Assembly: GCF_028882255.1 (NCBI RefSeq)
Contig: NZ_JARBUY010000001.1
Location: forward strand, 185,975-249,974
DNA: 64,000 nt
Direction of reading: 5' to 3'
Source of the DNA: Maribacter polysaccharolyticus
GTDB taxonomy: Bacteria > Bacteroidota > Bacteroidia > Flavobacteriales > Flavobacteriaceae
The position numbers and the translations under genes were made by a program. How positions within the stretch are numbered: position 1 is the stretch's first letter; each line of letters begins with the position of its first letter. Under the pieces are notes generated by a model. That model saw only the letters and a program-made list of their open reading frames with translations. It had not been told where the DNA came from and did no database searches. Below are positions 26,090 to 34,721 of the stretch, one piece after another.

Positions 26090-26686
26090 ATGGATATTGA
26101 TTTCAATAAAAACAACGACGGACTAGTTCCTGCAATCATTCAAGATACGAACACCAAAAACGTCTTGATGTTGGGTTATATGAACAAAGAAGCTTATGAA
26201 AAAACCTTAGAGACCAAAAAGGTTACGTTTTACAGTAGGACCAAAGGCCGTTTATGGACCAAAGGCGAGGAAAGCGGTAACTTCCTTAATTTGGTTGACA
26301 TTAAGAATGATTGTGACCAAGATACCTTATTGATACGTGTAAATCCCGTTGGACCGACCTGTCATAAAGGTACCGACACCTGCTGGAACGAAGGCAATGA
26401 GCAAGAATTCGGCTTTTTAAGCCAACTGGAAGCGGTCATAACCCAACGAAGAAAGGCTGCCGACGGCAGTAAATCATATGTAGCCTCCCTATTTGAAAAA
26501 GGCATCAATAAAATAGCCCAAAAAGTAGGGGAAGAAGCTGTTGAAGTGGTCATAGAGGCCAAAGACGATAACGAAGACCTGTTTTTAAATGAGAGTGCAG
26601 ATCTTCTGTTCCATTATTTGATATTGTTACAGGCAAAAGGGTATGCCCTGAATGATATTGTTGAGGTATTGAAGGGCAGGCACTAA
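26090..26686 (+). CDS. hisI: bifunctional phosphoribosyl-AMP cyclohydrolase / phosphoribosyl-ATP pyrophosphatase
   Basis: HisIE fusion of 198 residues, performing steps two and three of the pathway. The cyclohydrolase half has LMLGYMNKEAYEKTL, FYSRTKGRLWTKGEESGN and metal-binding DCDQDTLLI plus HKGTDTCW with Cys. The pyrophosphatase half is the MazG-like helical part KVGEEAVEVVIEAKDDNEDLFLNESADLLFHYLILL. I use the ATG at 26090 (DIDFNKNNDGL); an in-frame ATG at 26057 adds 11 residues. Last gene of the operon; it converges with the gene at 26699. Confidence 0.95.
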   Translation: MDIDFNKNNDGLVPAIIQDTNTKNVLMLGYMNKEAYEKTLETKKVTFYSRTKGRLWTKGEESGNFLNLVDIKNDCDQDTLLIRVNPVGPTCHKGTDTCWNEGNEQEFGFLSQLEAVITQRRKAADGSKSYVASLFEKGINKIAQKVGEEAVEVVIEAKDDNEDLFLNESADLLFHYLILLQAKGYALNDIVEVLKGRH

Positions 26687-26698
26687 AGACTCCCCGTA

Positions 26699-27100
26699 CT
26701 ATTGATGTTCGACCACAGTATCGACTTCATGGTCGGATGCTGCCCAAAGATCAAGGATGGTAATCAGTTCCTGCGTATTTAAGTATACCTTTTTACTGTA
26801 ATACCGTCCTCTATCCCAATCTACGGGATCAGCTGCTTTTTCGGCATCAACGGCAATATCGAGAATCAATTCGGTGGCATTCTTACAGTCGCAGTTTTCC
26901 ATGTTGTCCACAATTTTTTCGTAAGATTCAAAGGTTTTTCCCGAATAATAAACCTGATGGTCAAAATTGTGGGCTTTTAATGCCTTTTTGGAATGGGACA
27001 GTGCATAGGTGGCTAAATTGTACACTCCAGAACAATCGTCATTCTTTTCAGGGGAAATAACCGATATGGCGAAAAGGATACTAATCAATAAGTTGTTCAT
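26699..27100 (-). CDS. exported protein of unknown function (133 aa)
   Basis: Start taken at ATG 27098-27100 (MNNLLISILFAISVISPEKNDD), which gives a clean signal peptide; the frame extends to 27244 but the extra 48 residues have no such character. The mature part is mostly helical with four cysteines (DDCSG, NCDCKN) and looks like a tetratricopeptide-like or helical bundle: LATYALSHSKKALKAHNFDHQVYYSGKTFESYEKI. I recall similar exported proteins in flavobacteria without function. It is single-gene, convergent with hisIE and divergent from the VWA gene. Confidence 0.65.
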   Translation of the reverse strand: MNNLLISILFAISVISPEKNDDCSGVYNLATYALSHSKKALKAHNFDHQVYYSGKTFESYEKIVDNMENCDCKNATELILDIAVDAEKAADPVDWDRGRYYSKKVYLNTQELITILDLWAASDHEVDTVVEHQ

Positions 27101-27360
27101 TCTATGAAGTCTTAAAAATTTACTCCTAATTGAACGATGTATACTTTTTATTATTGTATTTTTTTGGTTATAACCGTTAAAATCATATGCTATCGAAATA
27201 GTAGGGAAGAAATGATCGACTTCCGATCTCGGAAAACCGTTCATTGATTGCCCCTTAGGTTATATTAAGGCAAACCTAAAACCATGTCCCAAATGGGGCC
27301 TATGCGTTAAGCTTTTCTAAAAACAATTTAACTTCTTTCGAAATAACCTAATTTTATAAT

Positions 27361-28506
27361 ATGGCTATGAATTTAAGAAAAGGGTTTCGTTTTACTGCCT
27401 ACGACGCACCTGAGCAATCCCCATTTGATAAACTCTTCGAAATCTTCCAAGAGTTGATTACCCATACTTCGGGGGATGTGGATGAGGCGCTGGATTGGCT
27501 TCGCGAATTGGATAAGGAATACGGACTTACCGATGCGGATTATACCATTGACGATTTTATTGAGGACCTTAAAGCAAAAGGGTTCTTAAGAGAGGAATTC
27601 GAAGATGGAGGTGGTGAAGGGGATGGAGAAGATGCCAAAGGTAACCTCTCGATTACCGCAAAAATGGAACGTATTATTCGAAAGCGTGCATTGGACCAGA
27701 TCTTTGGCAAATTAAAACGCAAAGGAGCCGGTAACCATAGAACCAACAAAGCCGGACAAGGGGATGAACATACCGGGGATTTTCGGGAATATAGATATGG
27801 GGACGGATTGGAACATATATCCATGACCGAGAGTTTGAAAAATGCACAGATCAATAATGGTATTGGGGATTTTTCATTGACAGAACAGGATTTGGTTGTT
27901 GAGGACACCCACTTCAAGGCACAAATGAGTACGGTATTGATGATCGATATTAGCCATAGTATGATCCTCTACGGTGAAGACCGTATTACCCCGGCGAAAA
28001 AAGTAGCGATGGCCTTGGCCGAGTTGATCACCACCCGCTATCCGAAAGATACCTTGGATATATTGGTATTTGGCAACGATGCCTGGCCAATTGCCATAAA
28101 AGATCTGCCCTATTTAAAAGTGGGGCCTTATCATACCAATACCGTAGCCGGATTACAATTGGCTATGGATATGTTACGAAGAAAACGAAATACGAACAAA
28201 CAGATTTTCATGATCACCGACGGCAAGCCCAGTTGTTTACGACTGCCCGACGGAACCTACTATAAAAACAGTGTGGGACTCGATGATCATATTGTTGAGA
28301 AATGCTATAATATGGCAAGTCAGGCCAGGAAACTGCATATTCCCATTACCACTTTCATGATTGCGCAAGATCCTTACCTGAGGCAATTTGTAAGGCATTT
28401 TACCGAGGCCAACAAAGGCAAGGCATTCTTTACCGGATTGTCCGATTTGGGTGAAATGATCTTTGAGGATTATGAGGCCAATAGAAAAAAGAAATTGAAG
28501 GGATAA
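27361..28506 (+). CDS. VWA-domain protein paired with an AAA ATPase
   Basis: 381 residues, cytoplasmic. The N-terminal 130 residues are helical and acidic; the C-terminal von Willebrand A domain begins around residue 190 with MIDISHSMILYGEDRITPAKKVA (MIDAS DxSxS), then a Thr loop and MITDGKPSCLRLPDG. The basic end is ANRKKKLKG. The partner ATPase gene begins 51 bases downstream. VWA plus MoxR/chelatase-I-type ATPase pairs act as metal-dependent chaperone or insertase modules in known cases (CoxE-D, RavA-ViaA, BchD-I); which target applies here is not visible. Confidence 0.85.
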   Translation: MAMNLRKGFRFTAYDAPEQSPFDKLFEIFQELITHTSGDVDEALDWLRELDKEYGLTDADYTIDDFIEDLKAKGFLREEFEDGGGEGDGEDAKGNLSITAKMERIIRKRALDQIFGKLKRKGAGNHRTNKAGQGDEHTGDFREYRYGDGLEHISMTESLKNAQINNGIGDFSLTEQDLVVEDTHFKAQMSTVLMIDISHSMILYGEDRITPAKKVAMALAELITTRYPKDTLDILVFGNDAWPIAIKDLPYLKVGPYHTNTVAGLQLAMDMLRRKRNTNKQIFMITDGKPSCLRLPDGTYYKNSVGLDDHIVEKCYNMASQARKLHIPITTFMIAQDPYLRQFVRHFTEANKGKAFFTGLSDLGEMIFEDYEANRKKKLKG

Positions 28507-28557
28507 AATGTCATTTACCGTTATCGTGTAATTAAAAATCAAAAAAATCAGTCAACA

Positions 28558-30021
28558 TTGAATAAGGAAAAGATCACAACATTAGGAGCGTTAAAAAAAG
28601 CTGGTTATATAACCAAGAGCATCAAAGATGAACTTCGCGATAATCTTCGTGATAAGATCAAAAATGGGGAAGAATCCTTTCAAGGGGTCTGGGGCTATGA
28701 AAATTCGGTGATCCCTGAATTGGAGCGCGCCATTTTATCGCGACACAACATTAATTTACTGGGGCTTAGAGGACAAGCCAAGACGAGATTGGCCCGCCTG
28801 ATGGTGAATCTTCTAGACGAATGGATCCCCGTCATCAAAGGTTCGGAAATCAATGATGACCCTTTAAACCCCATATCGCGTTATGCCATGGAATTGATCA
28901 AGGAACATGGTGATAACACCCCGATCGATTGGTTGCACCGCAATGATCGGTTTTATGAGAAGTTGGCTACCCCCGATGTAACCGTGGCCGATTTGATCGG
29001 TGATGTCGACCCCATAAAAGCGGCCAACCTTAAGCTTTCGTATGCAGATGATCGCGTCATCCATTTTGGTATGATCCCTAGGGCCAACCGTTGTATTTTC
29101 GTCATCAATGAATTGCCCGATCTTCAATCGAGGATACAAGTTTCACTATTCAATATTTTGGAGGAAGGCGATATTCAAATCAGGGGATTTAAAATCAGGA
29201 TGCCCCTTGACCTACAATTTGTGTTCACCGCGAATCCTGAGGATTACACCAACCGGGGTAGTATTGTAACCCCATTGAAAGATAGGATCGGTTCCCAGAT
29301 CTTGACCCATTACCCGGAGGACATTCCGACAGCAAGGAAAATAACGGAACAGGAATCCAACTTGGACAAAAGGCAGACGGAGACCGTTTATGTACCGGAG
29401 ATCGCCAAGGATTTATTGGAGCAGATTAGTTTCGAAGCCCGAAGTAGTGAATATGTAGATGCAAAAAGTGGGGTTAGCGCAAGGACCAGCATTACCGCAT
29501 TTGAAAATTTGTTGAGTACGGCGGAACGTAGGGCCCTACTGGCCGGAGCGGATAAAACAACCCTAAGGTTAAGCGACTTTATGGGGGTAATTCCCGCATT
29601 GACGGGAAAAATCGAATTGGTCTATGAAGGAGAGCAGGAGGGGGCCGGTGGCGTGGCAGCCATTTTAATCGATGAAGCGGTTAAATCCTTATTTCCAACC
29701 TATTTTCCCGAAATCAAAAAATTGGAACGAAAGGATGCGGAAGGTCCTTATGACGAATTGATCAGCTGGTTTTTTCAAGGGGATGGCTTTGAGCTTTTGG
29801 ATGAATTCACAGATACGGAATACAAAAGGGCGCTTGATGATGTATCCCCGCTTCATCAATTGATCAAGGAACATTGCCCTGAAATTCCCAAAGAAGACAG
29901 CTACTTCCTAAAGGAATTACTGCTTTGGGGATTGGTGGCCCATAAAAAATTAAGTAAGTATCGGTTCTCTGAAGGCTTTCAATTCAAGGATCTTTATGGA
30001 AACTACATTAGTGGGCTTTAA
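28558..30021 (+). CDS. MoxR / magnesium-chelatase-I-like AAA+ ATPase
   Basis: 487-residue AAA+ protein. The P-loop reads LLGLRGQAKTRLARLMVNLL around residue 62-80; Walker B is CIFVINELPDLQSRIQVSLFNILEEGDI, where NE replaces DE; sensor region LQFVFTANPEDYTNRG follows. The helical lid carries VSARTSITAFENLLSTAERRALLAG. No in-frame ATG lies between the previous gene and this region, so TTG at 28558 is the likely start. Co-transcribed with the VWA gene. Substrate unknown. Confidence 0.88.
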   Translation: MNKEKITTLGALKKAGYITKSIKDELRDNLRDKIKNGEESFQGVWGYENSVIPELERAILSRHNINLLGLRGQAKTRLARLMVNLLDEWIPVIKGSEINDDPLNPISRYAMELIKEHGDNTPIDWLHRNDRFYEKLATPDVTVADLIGDVDPIKAANLKLSYADDRVIHFGMIPRANRCIFVINELPDLQSRIQVSLFNILEEGDIQIRGFKIRMPLDLQFVFTANPEDYTNRGSIVTPLKDRIGSQILTHYPEDIPTARKITEQESNLDKRQTETVYVPEIAKDLLEQISFEARSSEYVDAKSGVSARTSITAFENLLSTAERRALLAGADKTTLRLSDFMGVIPALTGKIELVYEGEQEGAGGVAAILIDEAVKSLFPTYFPEIKKLERKDAEGPYDELISWFFQGDGFELLDEFTDTEYKRALDDVSPLHQLIKEHCPEIPKEDSYFLKELLLWGLVAHKKLSKYRFSEGFQFKDLYGNYISGL

Positions 30022-30043
30022 GGCTATAAAGATTTCCTAATAT

Positions 30044-30072
30044 AAAAAGCCTTCTATGTTAGAAGGCTTTTT
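30044..30072. terminator. bidirectional terminator between the AAA ATPase and histidine kinase genes
   Basis: Perfect 12-bp arms (30044-30055 and 30061-30072) with A-rich left and T-rich right ends, so it can serve both converging genes. Confidence 0.85.
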
Positions 30073-30096
30073 ATATTCATGACTTTACATAATCTT

Positions 30097-31587
30097 TTAT
30101 ACTTGATAAGCGGGCAATTGAAAAATAAACGAACTTCCTCCGGTAGGTTTGCTCAATACCGTTATGGTCGTATCATGAAGGTCCATAATTTTCTTCACTA
30201 TGGCCAGTCCTAAACCATGACCTTGTTTTTTGGGGCTTGTGGCCACTTGCTTGTAGCGATCGAAAATAAAAGGTTGATCGCTTAAAGGAATCCCGGTTCC
30301 CGTATCCCGAATACTGATTTCCACTTGGTCGTTTTTAGGATTGAGAGAAAGTGTCACTTTACCACCTGATGGCGTGTATTTTATGGCATTTTCCAAAAGA
30401 TTCTGCAATGCCCGTTCAACTAGGCCTACATCTGCAAAAACCATGGCATTATTTTCTGCTTTGTTCAATTGCAGATCAATTTGTTTCCGTTCTGCCAAAA
30501 CCTTGAATTTAGCGATAAGATCATGTGATAATTCGGTGATGGAAAATGGTTCTTTAATGGGAGTGATCTGTTCAGCTTCCAACTTGGAGTATTCGAACAA
30601 TTGATTGATCAATTTGGATAGTTTGTCCACATTGTCATAGGTGATTTGAAGATATTCCTGCTTTTCCTCTTCAGTTAGGGAATCCTTCTTCATTTGCATG
30701 GTTTCAATATACCCCTTTAAAATGGCCAAAGGTGTCCTAAGATCATGGGAAACATTAGCGATAAGTTCTCTCCTTAATAAATCCACCGACTTCATCTTGT
30801 CCATATTCTCAACAATGGAATCGGCCATTTGGTTGAATGCATTTGCAAACACCTCTATATCAGAATCTTTTGGGTTTTCAATCCTAGCCTCTAGATCGCC
30901 TTCCTGAAATCTTTTGACCGTACTGGTCATAAGCCTAAGGTTCTTGGTAAGAAACCATATGCTTAAATAGCCTATTATTCCGGCAAAAAGAATGGCGAGT
31001 ATAAATCCCCCAATGCCCAGATTGGAATAATAACGACCTAGCAAGGTCTCGCTTACCTGTTGTAGTTTTTGGCCGGCCAATACGATATATACATAGCCTT
31101 CTTTCCCATTCACATTATATGGTGCCGCCGAAAATATATTTTTTTCATCGCGGTTTCTGGGATCGTCCCCAAGAATATGTTCCTCCCCATTTGTGGCGAT
31201 AAAGGATTCAATAGGACCAAGTGATACATGTTTGGTCTCGGAACCGTCATCATGGTCTAAAACAACGGAATATAGAATGTCTCCTTTTTTATCCAATAAA
31301 TAAACCTCTATACTTCGGTTTACCGCCATCATATCGTGCATTAGATCTCCGAAAAGTGCTTTGTTCACACTACCGTCCTCCAAGAATGGGGAGGCATTCT
31401 GAAACTTCTCCTCAATTAGGTGTTCCGCTAAACTGGCATTGATCTTTTGAATGGTAGCCTCACTATGTACATTACTGAAATAACCGGTTATAAAAATGTA
31501 CGAAGTTCCTATTATCGCGATTAATACAATAAATGCCAGCCATAATTTCTTGACCAATCTTGGTGTTAAAGTTTTATCGGTATTCAT
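30097..31587 (-). CDS. membrane sensor histidine kinase
   Basis: 496 residues. Two membrane helices (about 14-34 and 192-214) flank a periplasmic sensor domain. A HAMP domain (TSTVKRFQEGDLEARIENPKDSDIEVFANAFNQMAD) leads to HisKA with LIANVSHDLRTPLAILKGY carrying the phospho-His, then HATPase motifs LENAIKYTPSGG, IRDTGTGIP and GHGLGLAIVKKI. It is the EnvZ/PhoR-like class. The gene overlaps its cognate regulator by four bases. Signal unknown. Confidence 0.93.
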   Translation of the reverse strand: MNTDKTLTPRLVKKLWLAFIVLIAIIGTSYIFITGYFSNVHSEATIQKINASLAEHLIEEKFQNASPFLEDGSVNKALFGDLMHDMMAVNRSIEVYLLDKKGDILYSVVLDHDDGSETKHVSLGPIESFIATNGEEHILGDDPRNRDEKNIFSAAPYNVNGKEGYVYIVLAGQKLQQVSETLLGRYYSNLGIGGFILAILFAGIIGYLSIWFLTKNLRLMTSTVKRFQEGDLEARIENPKDSDIEVFANAFNQMADSIVENMDKMKSVDLLRRELIANVSHDLRTPLAILKGYIETMQMKKDSLTEEEKQEYLQITYDNVDKLSKLINQLFEYSKLEAEQITPIKEPFSITELSHDLIAKFKVLAERKQIDLQLNKAENNAMVFADVGLVERALQNLLENAIKYTPSGGKVTLSLNPKNDQVEISIRDTGTGIPLSDQPFIFDRYKQVATSPKKQGHGLGLAIVKKIMDLHDTTITVLSKPTGGSSFIFQLPAYQV

Positions 31588-32282
31588 TCTATAATCTCTT
31601 CATTAAATTTATATCCAACACCCCAAGTAGTCAAAATAAAAGTAGGATTTGCCATATCGGATTCGATTTTTGCCCGCAACCTATTTATATGTGAATTAAC
31701 GGTATGCTCGTATCCTTCAAAATTATAACCCCATATCATATTCAATAATTCAGAACGGGTATAATTACGGCCGGGATTGGAAGCCATGAGTACCAAAAGT
31801 TCAAATTCCTTTGGGCTAAGCTCAATTTTTTTTCCGTTTAAAATGACCTTTCGTTTGTCAACGTCTATTTTTAAACCTTCTGCAATGATTGAGGATGTAT
31901 CTTTTTCCTTGATTTCCTTTATATCGACCCTTCGCAGAACCGCCTTTACCCTTGCAAGTAATTCACGAATACTAAACGGTTTGGTAATGTAATCATCCGC
32001 ACCGATTTCCAATCCAAGTACCCTGTCTATCTCCTCCGATTTGGCGGTTAACATTATTATGGGGGTATTTTTAACCGCCCTAAGTTTTTTACAGATTTCG
32101 ACACCATCCATCGAAGGCAAGGTGAGGTCCAATAGAATCATATCGTAGTCATTCTCTAGGGCCATTTGAAGTCCTAATTCCCCATCCATCGCTTTGGATG
32201 TCTTATAAATTAAATCGGTTAGATGAATCTCCAATAATTTAATTATCTCGGGATCATCTTCTATTATTAAAATATTTTTCAT
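31584..32282 (-). CDS. OmpR/PhoB-family response regulator
   Basis: 232 residues from ATG 32280-32282 (MKNILIIEDDPEIIK); the frame extends eight residues upstream to a poor start. The receiver has the DD pair, phospho-Asp in MILLDLTLPSMDG and Lys in YITKPFSIRELLARV. The winged-helix DNA-binding domain has LSPKEFELLVLMASNPGRNYTRSELLN and VNSHINRLRAKIE. It is the first gene of the regulator-kinase pair and is divergent from the lipoprotein gene at 32580, an obvious candidate target. Confidence 0.93.
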   Translation of the reverse strand: MKNILIIEDDPEIIKLLEIHLTDLIYKTSKAMDGELGLQMALENDYDMILLDLTLPSMDGVEICKKLRAVKNTPIIMLTAKSEEIDRVLGLEIGADDYITKPFSIRELLARVKAVLRRVDIKEIKEKDTSSIIAEGLKIDVDKRKVILNGKKIELSPKEFELLVLMASNPGRNYTRSELLNMIWGYNFEGYEHTVNSHINRLRAKIESDMANPTFILTTWGVGYKFNEEIIE

Positions 32283-32579
32283 AATTGTATTTACGAATAA
32301 AACCAAAAGTTATCACATAAATATCACAGCAAACCAATTTAATCCGAAAACAATTGTTTGTCGTTAAAATATAATGATTAATCGAAACCTTTACCCCTGA
32401 AATAGTTGAATTCTACAGGCATTCCTTACATTAGACAAGTAGAAACGTGTCTAATTTTTCTTGAAAATATTTTTAACCGTGATCAATTTGTGATAGTCGT
32501 ATATAAAAAGTTTACTCTTCTGTGATCCATCCGTAACATATTCTGTATTAGTTTGTTGCATAACTAAAAAACAGAAGAA
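32283..32579. promoter_or_regulatory. divergent control region between response regulator and lipoprotein gene
   Basis: 297 bases, A+T-rich, holding the promoters for both directions. No perfect inverted repeat or clear TAnnTTTG element was recognised by eye; direct repeats typical of an OmpR-type site were not certain. No coding potential seen. Confidence 0.3.
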
Positions 32580-33464
32580 ATGAAAAAATTAAACCTTACG
32601 TATGCGTTGATAATGATATCGGTTGTACTGATTTCATCATGTAGTGTAAATGATGATGATGGCGATGAACCACGAAATTCCTCAATTTCCTTGAATATGG
32701 ATGGATTGGAGGATTTAGGCCCAGATTTTCTATATGAAGGTTGGATAATCGTAGATGGTGCCCCGGTAAGTACAGGAACCTTTTCCGTAAACTCCAACGG
32801 TGATCTCTCCCAAACTTCTTTTGAATTGGATGCAACGACTTTGGCCAGTGCAACAAAATTCGTGCTTTCCATTGAACCAAACCCAGACCCCTCGACCGAC
32901 CCAGCCGACACTAAGTTGTTCGTAGGTGATTTCAATGGTGATTCTGCTACATTGGGTACTGGTACCGTAGCTTCTTCATTTGATATGATTGAAGGTAAAT
33001 TCATTGTTGCCACACCAACAGGTACAGGGGCAGAGGAGGAAAAATACAGTGGTATATGGTTTTTGGACAATAGTAGTGGAAGTGCGGTGAATGGTTTGGA
33101 ATTACCTACTTTGGAACCAGGATGGAAATACGAAGGGTGGGTCGTTATGGATGGCACTCCTGTAACAACCGGCACATTCACTTCTGTGACAGGGAGTGAT
33201 GATGCAAGTCCGTTCAGTGGCACTAACCCAGGTCCACCATTCCCTGGAGAGGACTTCTTGGTAAATGCTCCGGATGGACTTATGTTCCCTACCGATATAA
33301 GGGGTAAGGTAGCCGTAATAAGTATTGAACCTTATCCGGACAATAGTACCGCACCATTTATTTTAAAACCCTTGGCTGGAATGATTCCGGCAGATGCCAT
33401 GGACGTACAGGAAATAAGTAGTAACGTTTCAAGTAGTTTTCCAACAGGCACGGTAACGAGATAA
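32580..33464 (+). CDS. lipoprotein with two anti-sigma-like (RskA C-terminal type) modules
   Basis: 294 residues with an N-terminal lipoprotein signal ending in LISSC (Cys21) and an acidic spacer. The mature protein has two homologous modules: residues ~50-105 with YEGWIIVDGAPVSTGTF and FVLSIEPNPDPS, and ~178-265 with YEGWVVMDGTPVTTGTF and VISIEPYPDNS. This W-x-V-x-DG-x-P-x-TGTF ... IEP pattern is what the extracytoplasmic domain of anti-sigma-K (RskA) proteins shows. Here it is secreted and tethered by lipid, without a membrane helix or sigma-binding part, so it is not a classical anti-sigma factor. Divergent from the two-component genes; terminator follows. Confidence 0.65.
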   Translation: MKKLNLTYALIMISVVLISSCSVNDDDGDEPRNSSISLNMDGLEDLGPDFLYEGWIIVDGAPVSTGTFSVNSNGDLSQTSFELDATTLASATKFVLSIEPNPDPSTDPADTKLFVGDFNGDSATLGTGTVASSFDMIEGKFIVATPTGTGAEEEKYSGIWFLDNSSGSAVNGLELPTLEPGWKYEGWVVMDGTPVTTGTFTSVTGSDDASPFSGTNPGPPFPGEDFLVNAPDGLMFPTDIRGKVAVISIEPYPDNSTAPFILKPLAGMIPADAMDVQEISSNVSSSFPTGTVTR

Positions 33465-33481
33465 AACCTACAGAATCAATA

Positions 33482-33518
33482 AAAAAAGCTCCTTGGATTA
33501 TTTCAAGGAACTTTTTTT
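33482..33518. terminator. terminator after the lipoprotein gene
   Basis: Imperfect hairpin with A-run on the left and T-run on the right around CTCCTTGG/CAAGGAAC; one C-A mismatch. Lies between converging genes and can serve both. Confidence 0.75.
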
Positions 33519-33536
33519 ATTGCTATTATAAACGGA

Positions 33537-34019
33537 CTATTCCCAATAATCAATTCGATCATGGATCTTATTGAAATCATAGTCGCCAACAAGCGCTTTT
33601 CTGTGCCCGAAAGTAACCAAGGTCAATACAAGGTGTATGACATATAAAGTCGTTATCAATATTCCTATAGGTATGAAGGTATCGGGAATAACGTTACTTT
33701 CATAATCACTATAACTCATTAAAATACCAACGGTTTCCACCAATTTATAAATATATATCAGAAAGATGGCGTAGAGGGTGAATTCCAAATTGCGCATTTG
33801 GGGATCCCCTATTTCCTTTTCATGTATTTTAAACCTTAAGGCATACAAAAACGTAAAATGTACAAGGGTCAACAAAGGCAGGATATAGTTATCGATTTTA
33901 AAAAAATAGAATCTATTGGTATACAGCCCATAAAAATTAAATACATTCAATAAAAGCAGTACAATTACAGCAAGAACAATAGTTCTTTTCCACGACAAAA
34001 ATCGCGATATAAATTTCAT
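33537..34019 (-). CDS. four-helix membrane protein of unknown function (160 aa)
   Basis: Not recognised. Hydrophobic segments near residues 13-33, 43-62, 82-103 and 115-137 indicate four membrane helices; the C terminus is hydrophilic (GDYDFNKIHDRIDYWE). The start is ATG 34017-34019 with a basic N terminus (KFISRFLSWKR) that should stay in the cytoplasm. No enzyme motif. It is followed by the shared terminator. Confidence 0.65.
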   Translation of the reverse strand: MKFISRFLSWKRTIVLAVIVLLLLNVFNFYGLYTNRFYFFKIDNYILPLLTLVHFTFLYALRFKIHEKEIGDPQMRNLEFTLYAIFLIYIYKLVETVGILMSYSDYESNVIPDTFIPIGILITTLYVIHLVLTLVTFGHRKALVGDYDFNKIHDRIDYWE

Positions 34020-34114
34020 ATCAATTTCAGTTTCTAGGATACAGGGGAACCTGGTTTCTTCTAGAACAAAACGATTTTGGTGTAATGGATATTTAAATTA
34101 ATCGATGAACGGCA

Positions 34115-34135
34115 TTTAATGTTGACAACATTAAA
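34115..34135. repeat. perfect 10-bp inverted repeat, possible operator
   Basis: TTTAATGTTG and its exact complement CAACATTAAA separated by one base, in the 174-base gap between two minus-strand membrane-protein genes and about 95 bases before the start of the downstream one. The one-base loop is too short for a hairpin terminator, so a protein-binding site is more likely. Confidence 0.4.
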
Positions 34136-34193
34136 AAAAGTGTGGTCAAAAAAGGATTGGTATCCTGACCGCTCCCCAACATTGGTAGTTTTA

Positions 34194-34631
34194 TCAACTG
34201 ATCCACCCCTTTTTTTGGGCCGATGTTGCAAACCATACCAACCCAACACCTATCAGGATCAACACGATTGGCATCGCCAAACCTTGGCCAGGCCCGTAAA
34301 CTTCAACGGCATTGGTCATAAAAAATGAATACCCCATTTGCACCAATATCCCCAGAAGGGAAATTACGAAAACGGGTTTTGCCCATTTCTTACGCACTAA
34401 TAAACCAATACAACCCAACACACCCCCCCAAACGGCAAATGCGAAGGCGGCTGTGGCCCATGCAGGGGTATTTTCCATCAAAGTTACCTGTTCTGCGGTC
34501 ATGGTAGCTTTTAATTCATCGGTTATAAAAGCCTGACTTAAATAGGCCATGGCTCCCAGTAAATTCCAAATAAGCGCTATGATACTTACGATCCAATACC
34601 AAACGGGCACTTTGACTTTCTCGGTACTCAT
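34194..34631 (-). CDS. four-helix membrane protein of unknown function (145 aa)
   Basis: Helices near residues 11-31, 58-80, 84-104 and 114-135 (for example WYWIVSIIALIWNLLGAMAYL and IVLILIGVGLVWFA). The pattern WNLLGAMAYLSQAFITDE...MPAWATAAFAFAVWGGVLGCIGLLVRKKWA is one I recall from many Bacteroidota and proteobacterial proteins labelled only as hypothetical or sugar-transporter-like. The start ATG is at 34629-34631. Divergent from truA. Confidence 0.65.
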   Translation of the reverse strand: MSTEKVKVPVWYWIVSIIALIWNLLGAMAYLSQAFITDELKATMTAEQVTLMENTPAWATAAFAFAVWGGVLGCIGLLVRKKWAKPVFVISLLGILVQMGYSFFMTNAVEVYGPGQGLAMPIVLILIGVGLVWFATSAQKKGWIS

Positions 34632-34721
34632 TCTTACAATATGTTTAAATTCGACCTAAAAAAGGTACAAAATTTAATGCAATAGTAATTAACCTGTACT
34701 TTTAGGTGAAATTTTCCTTTT

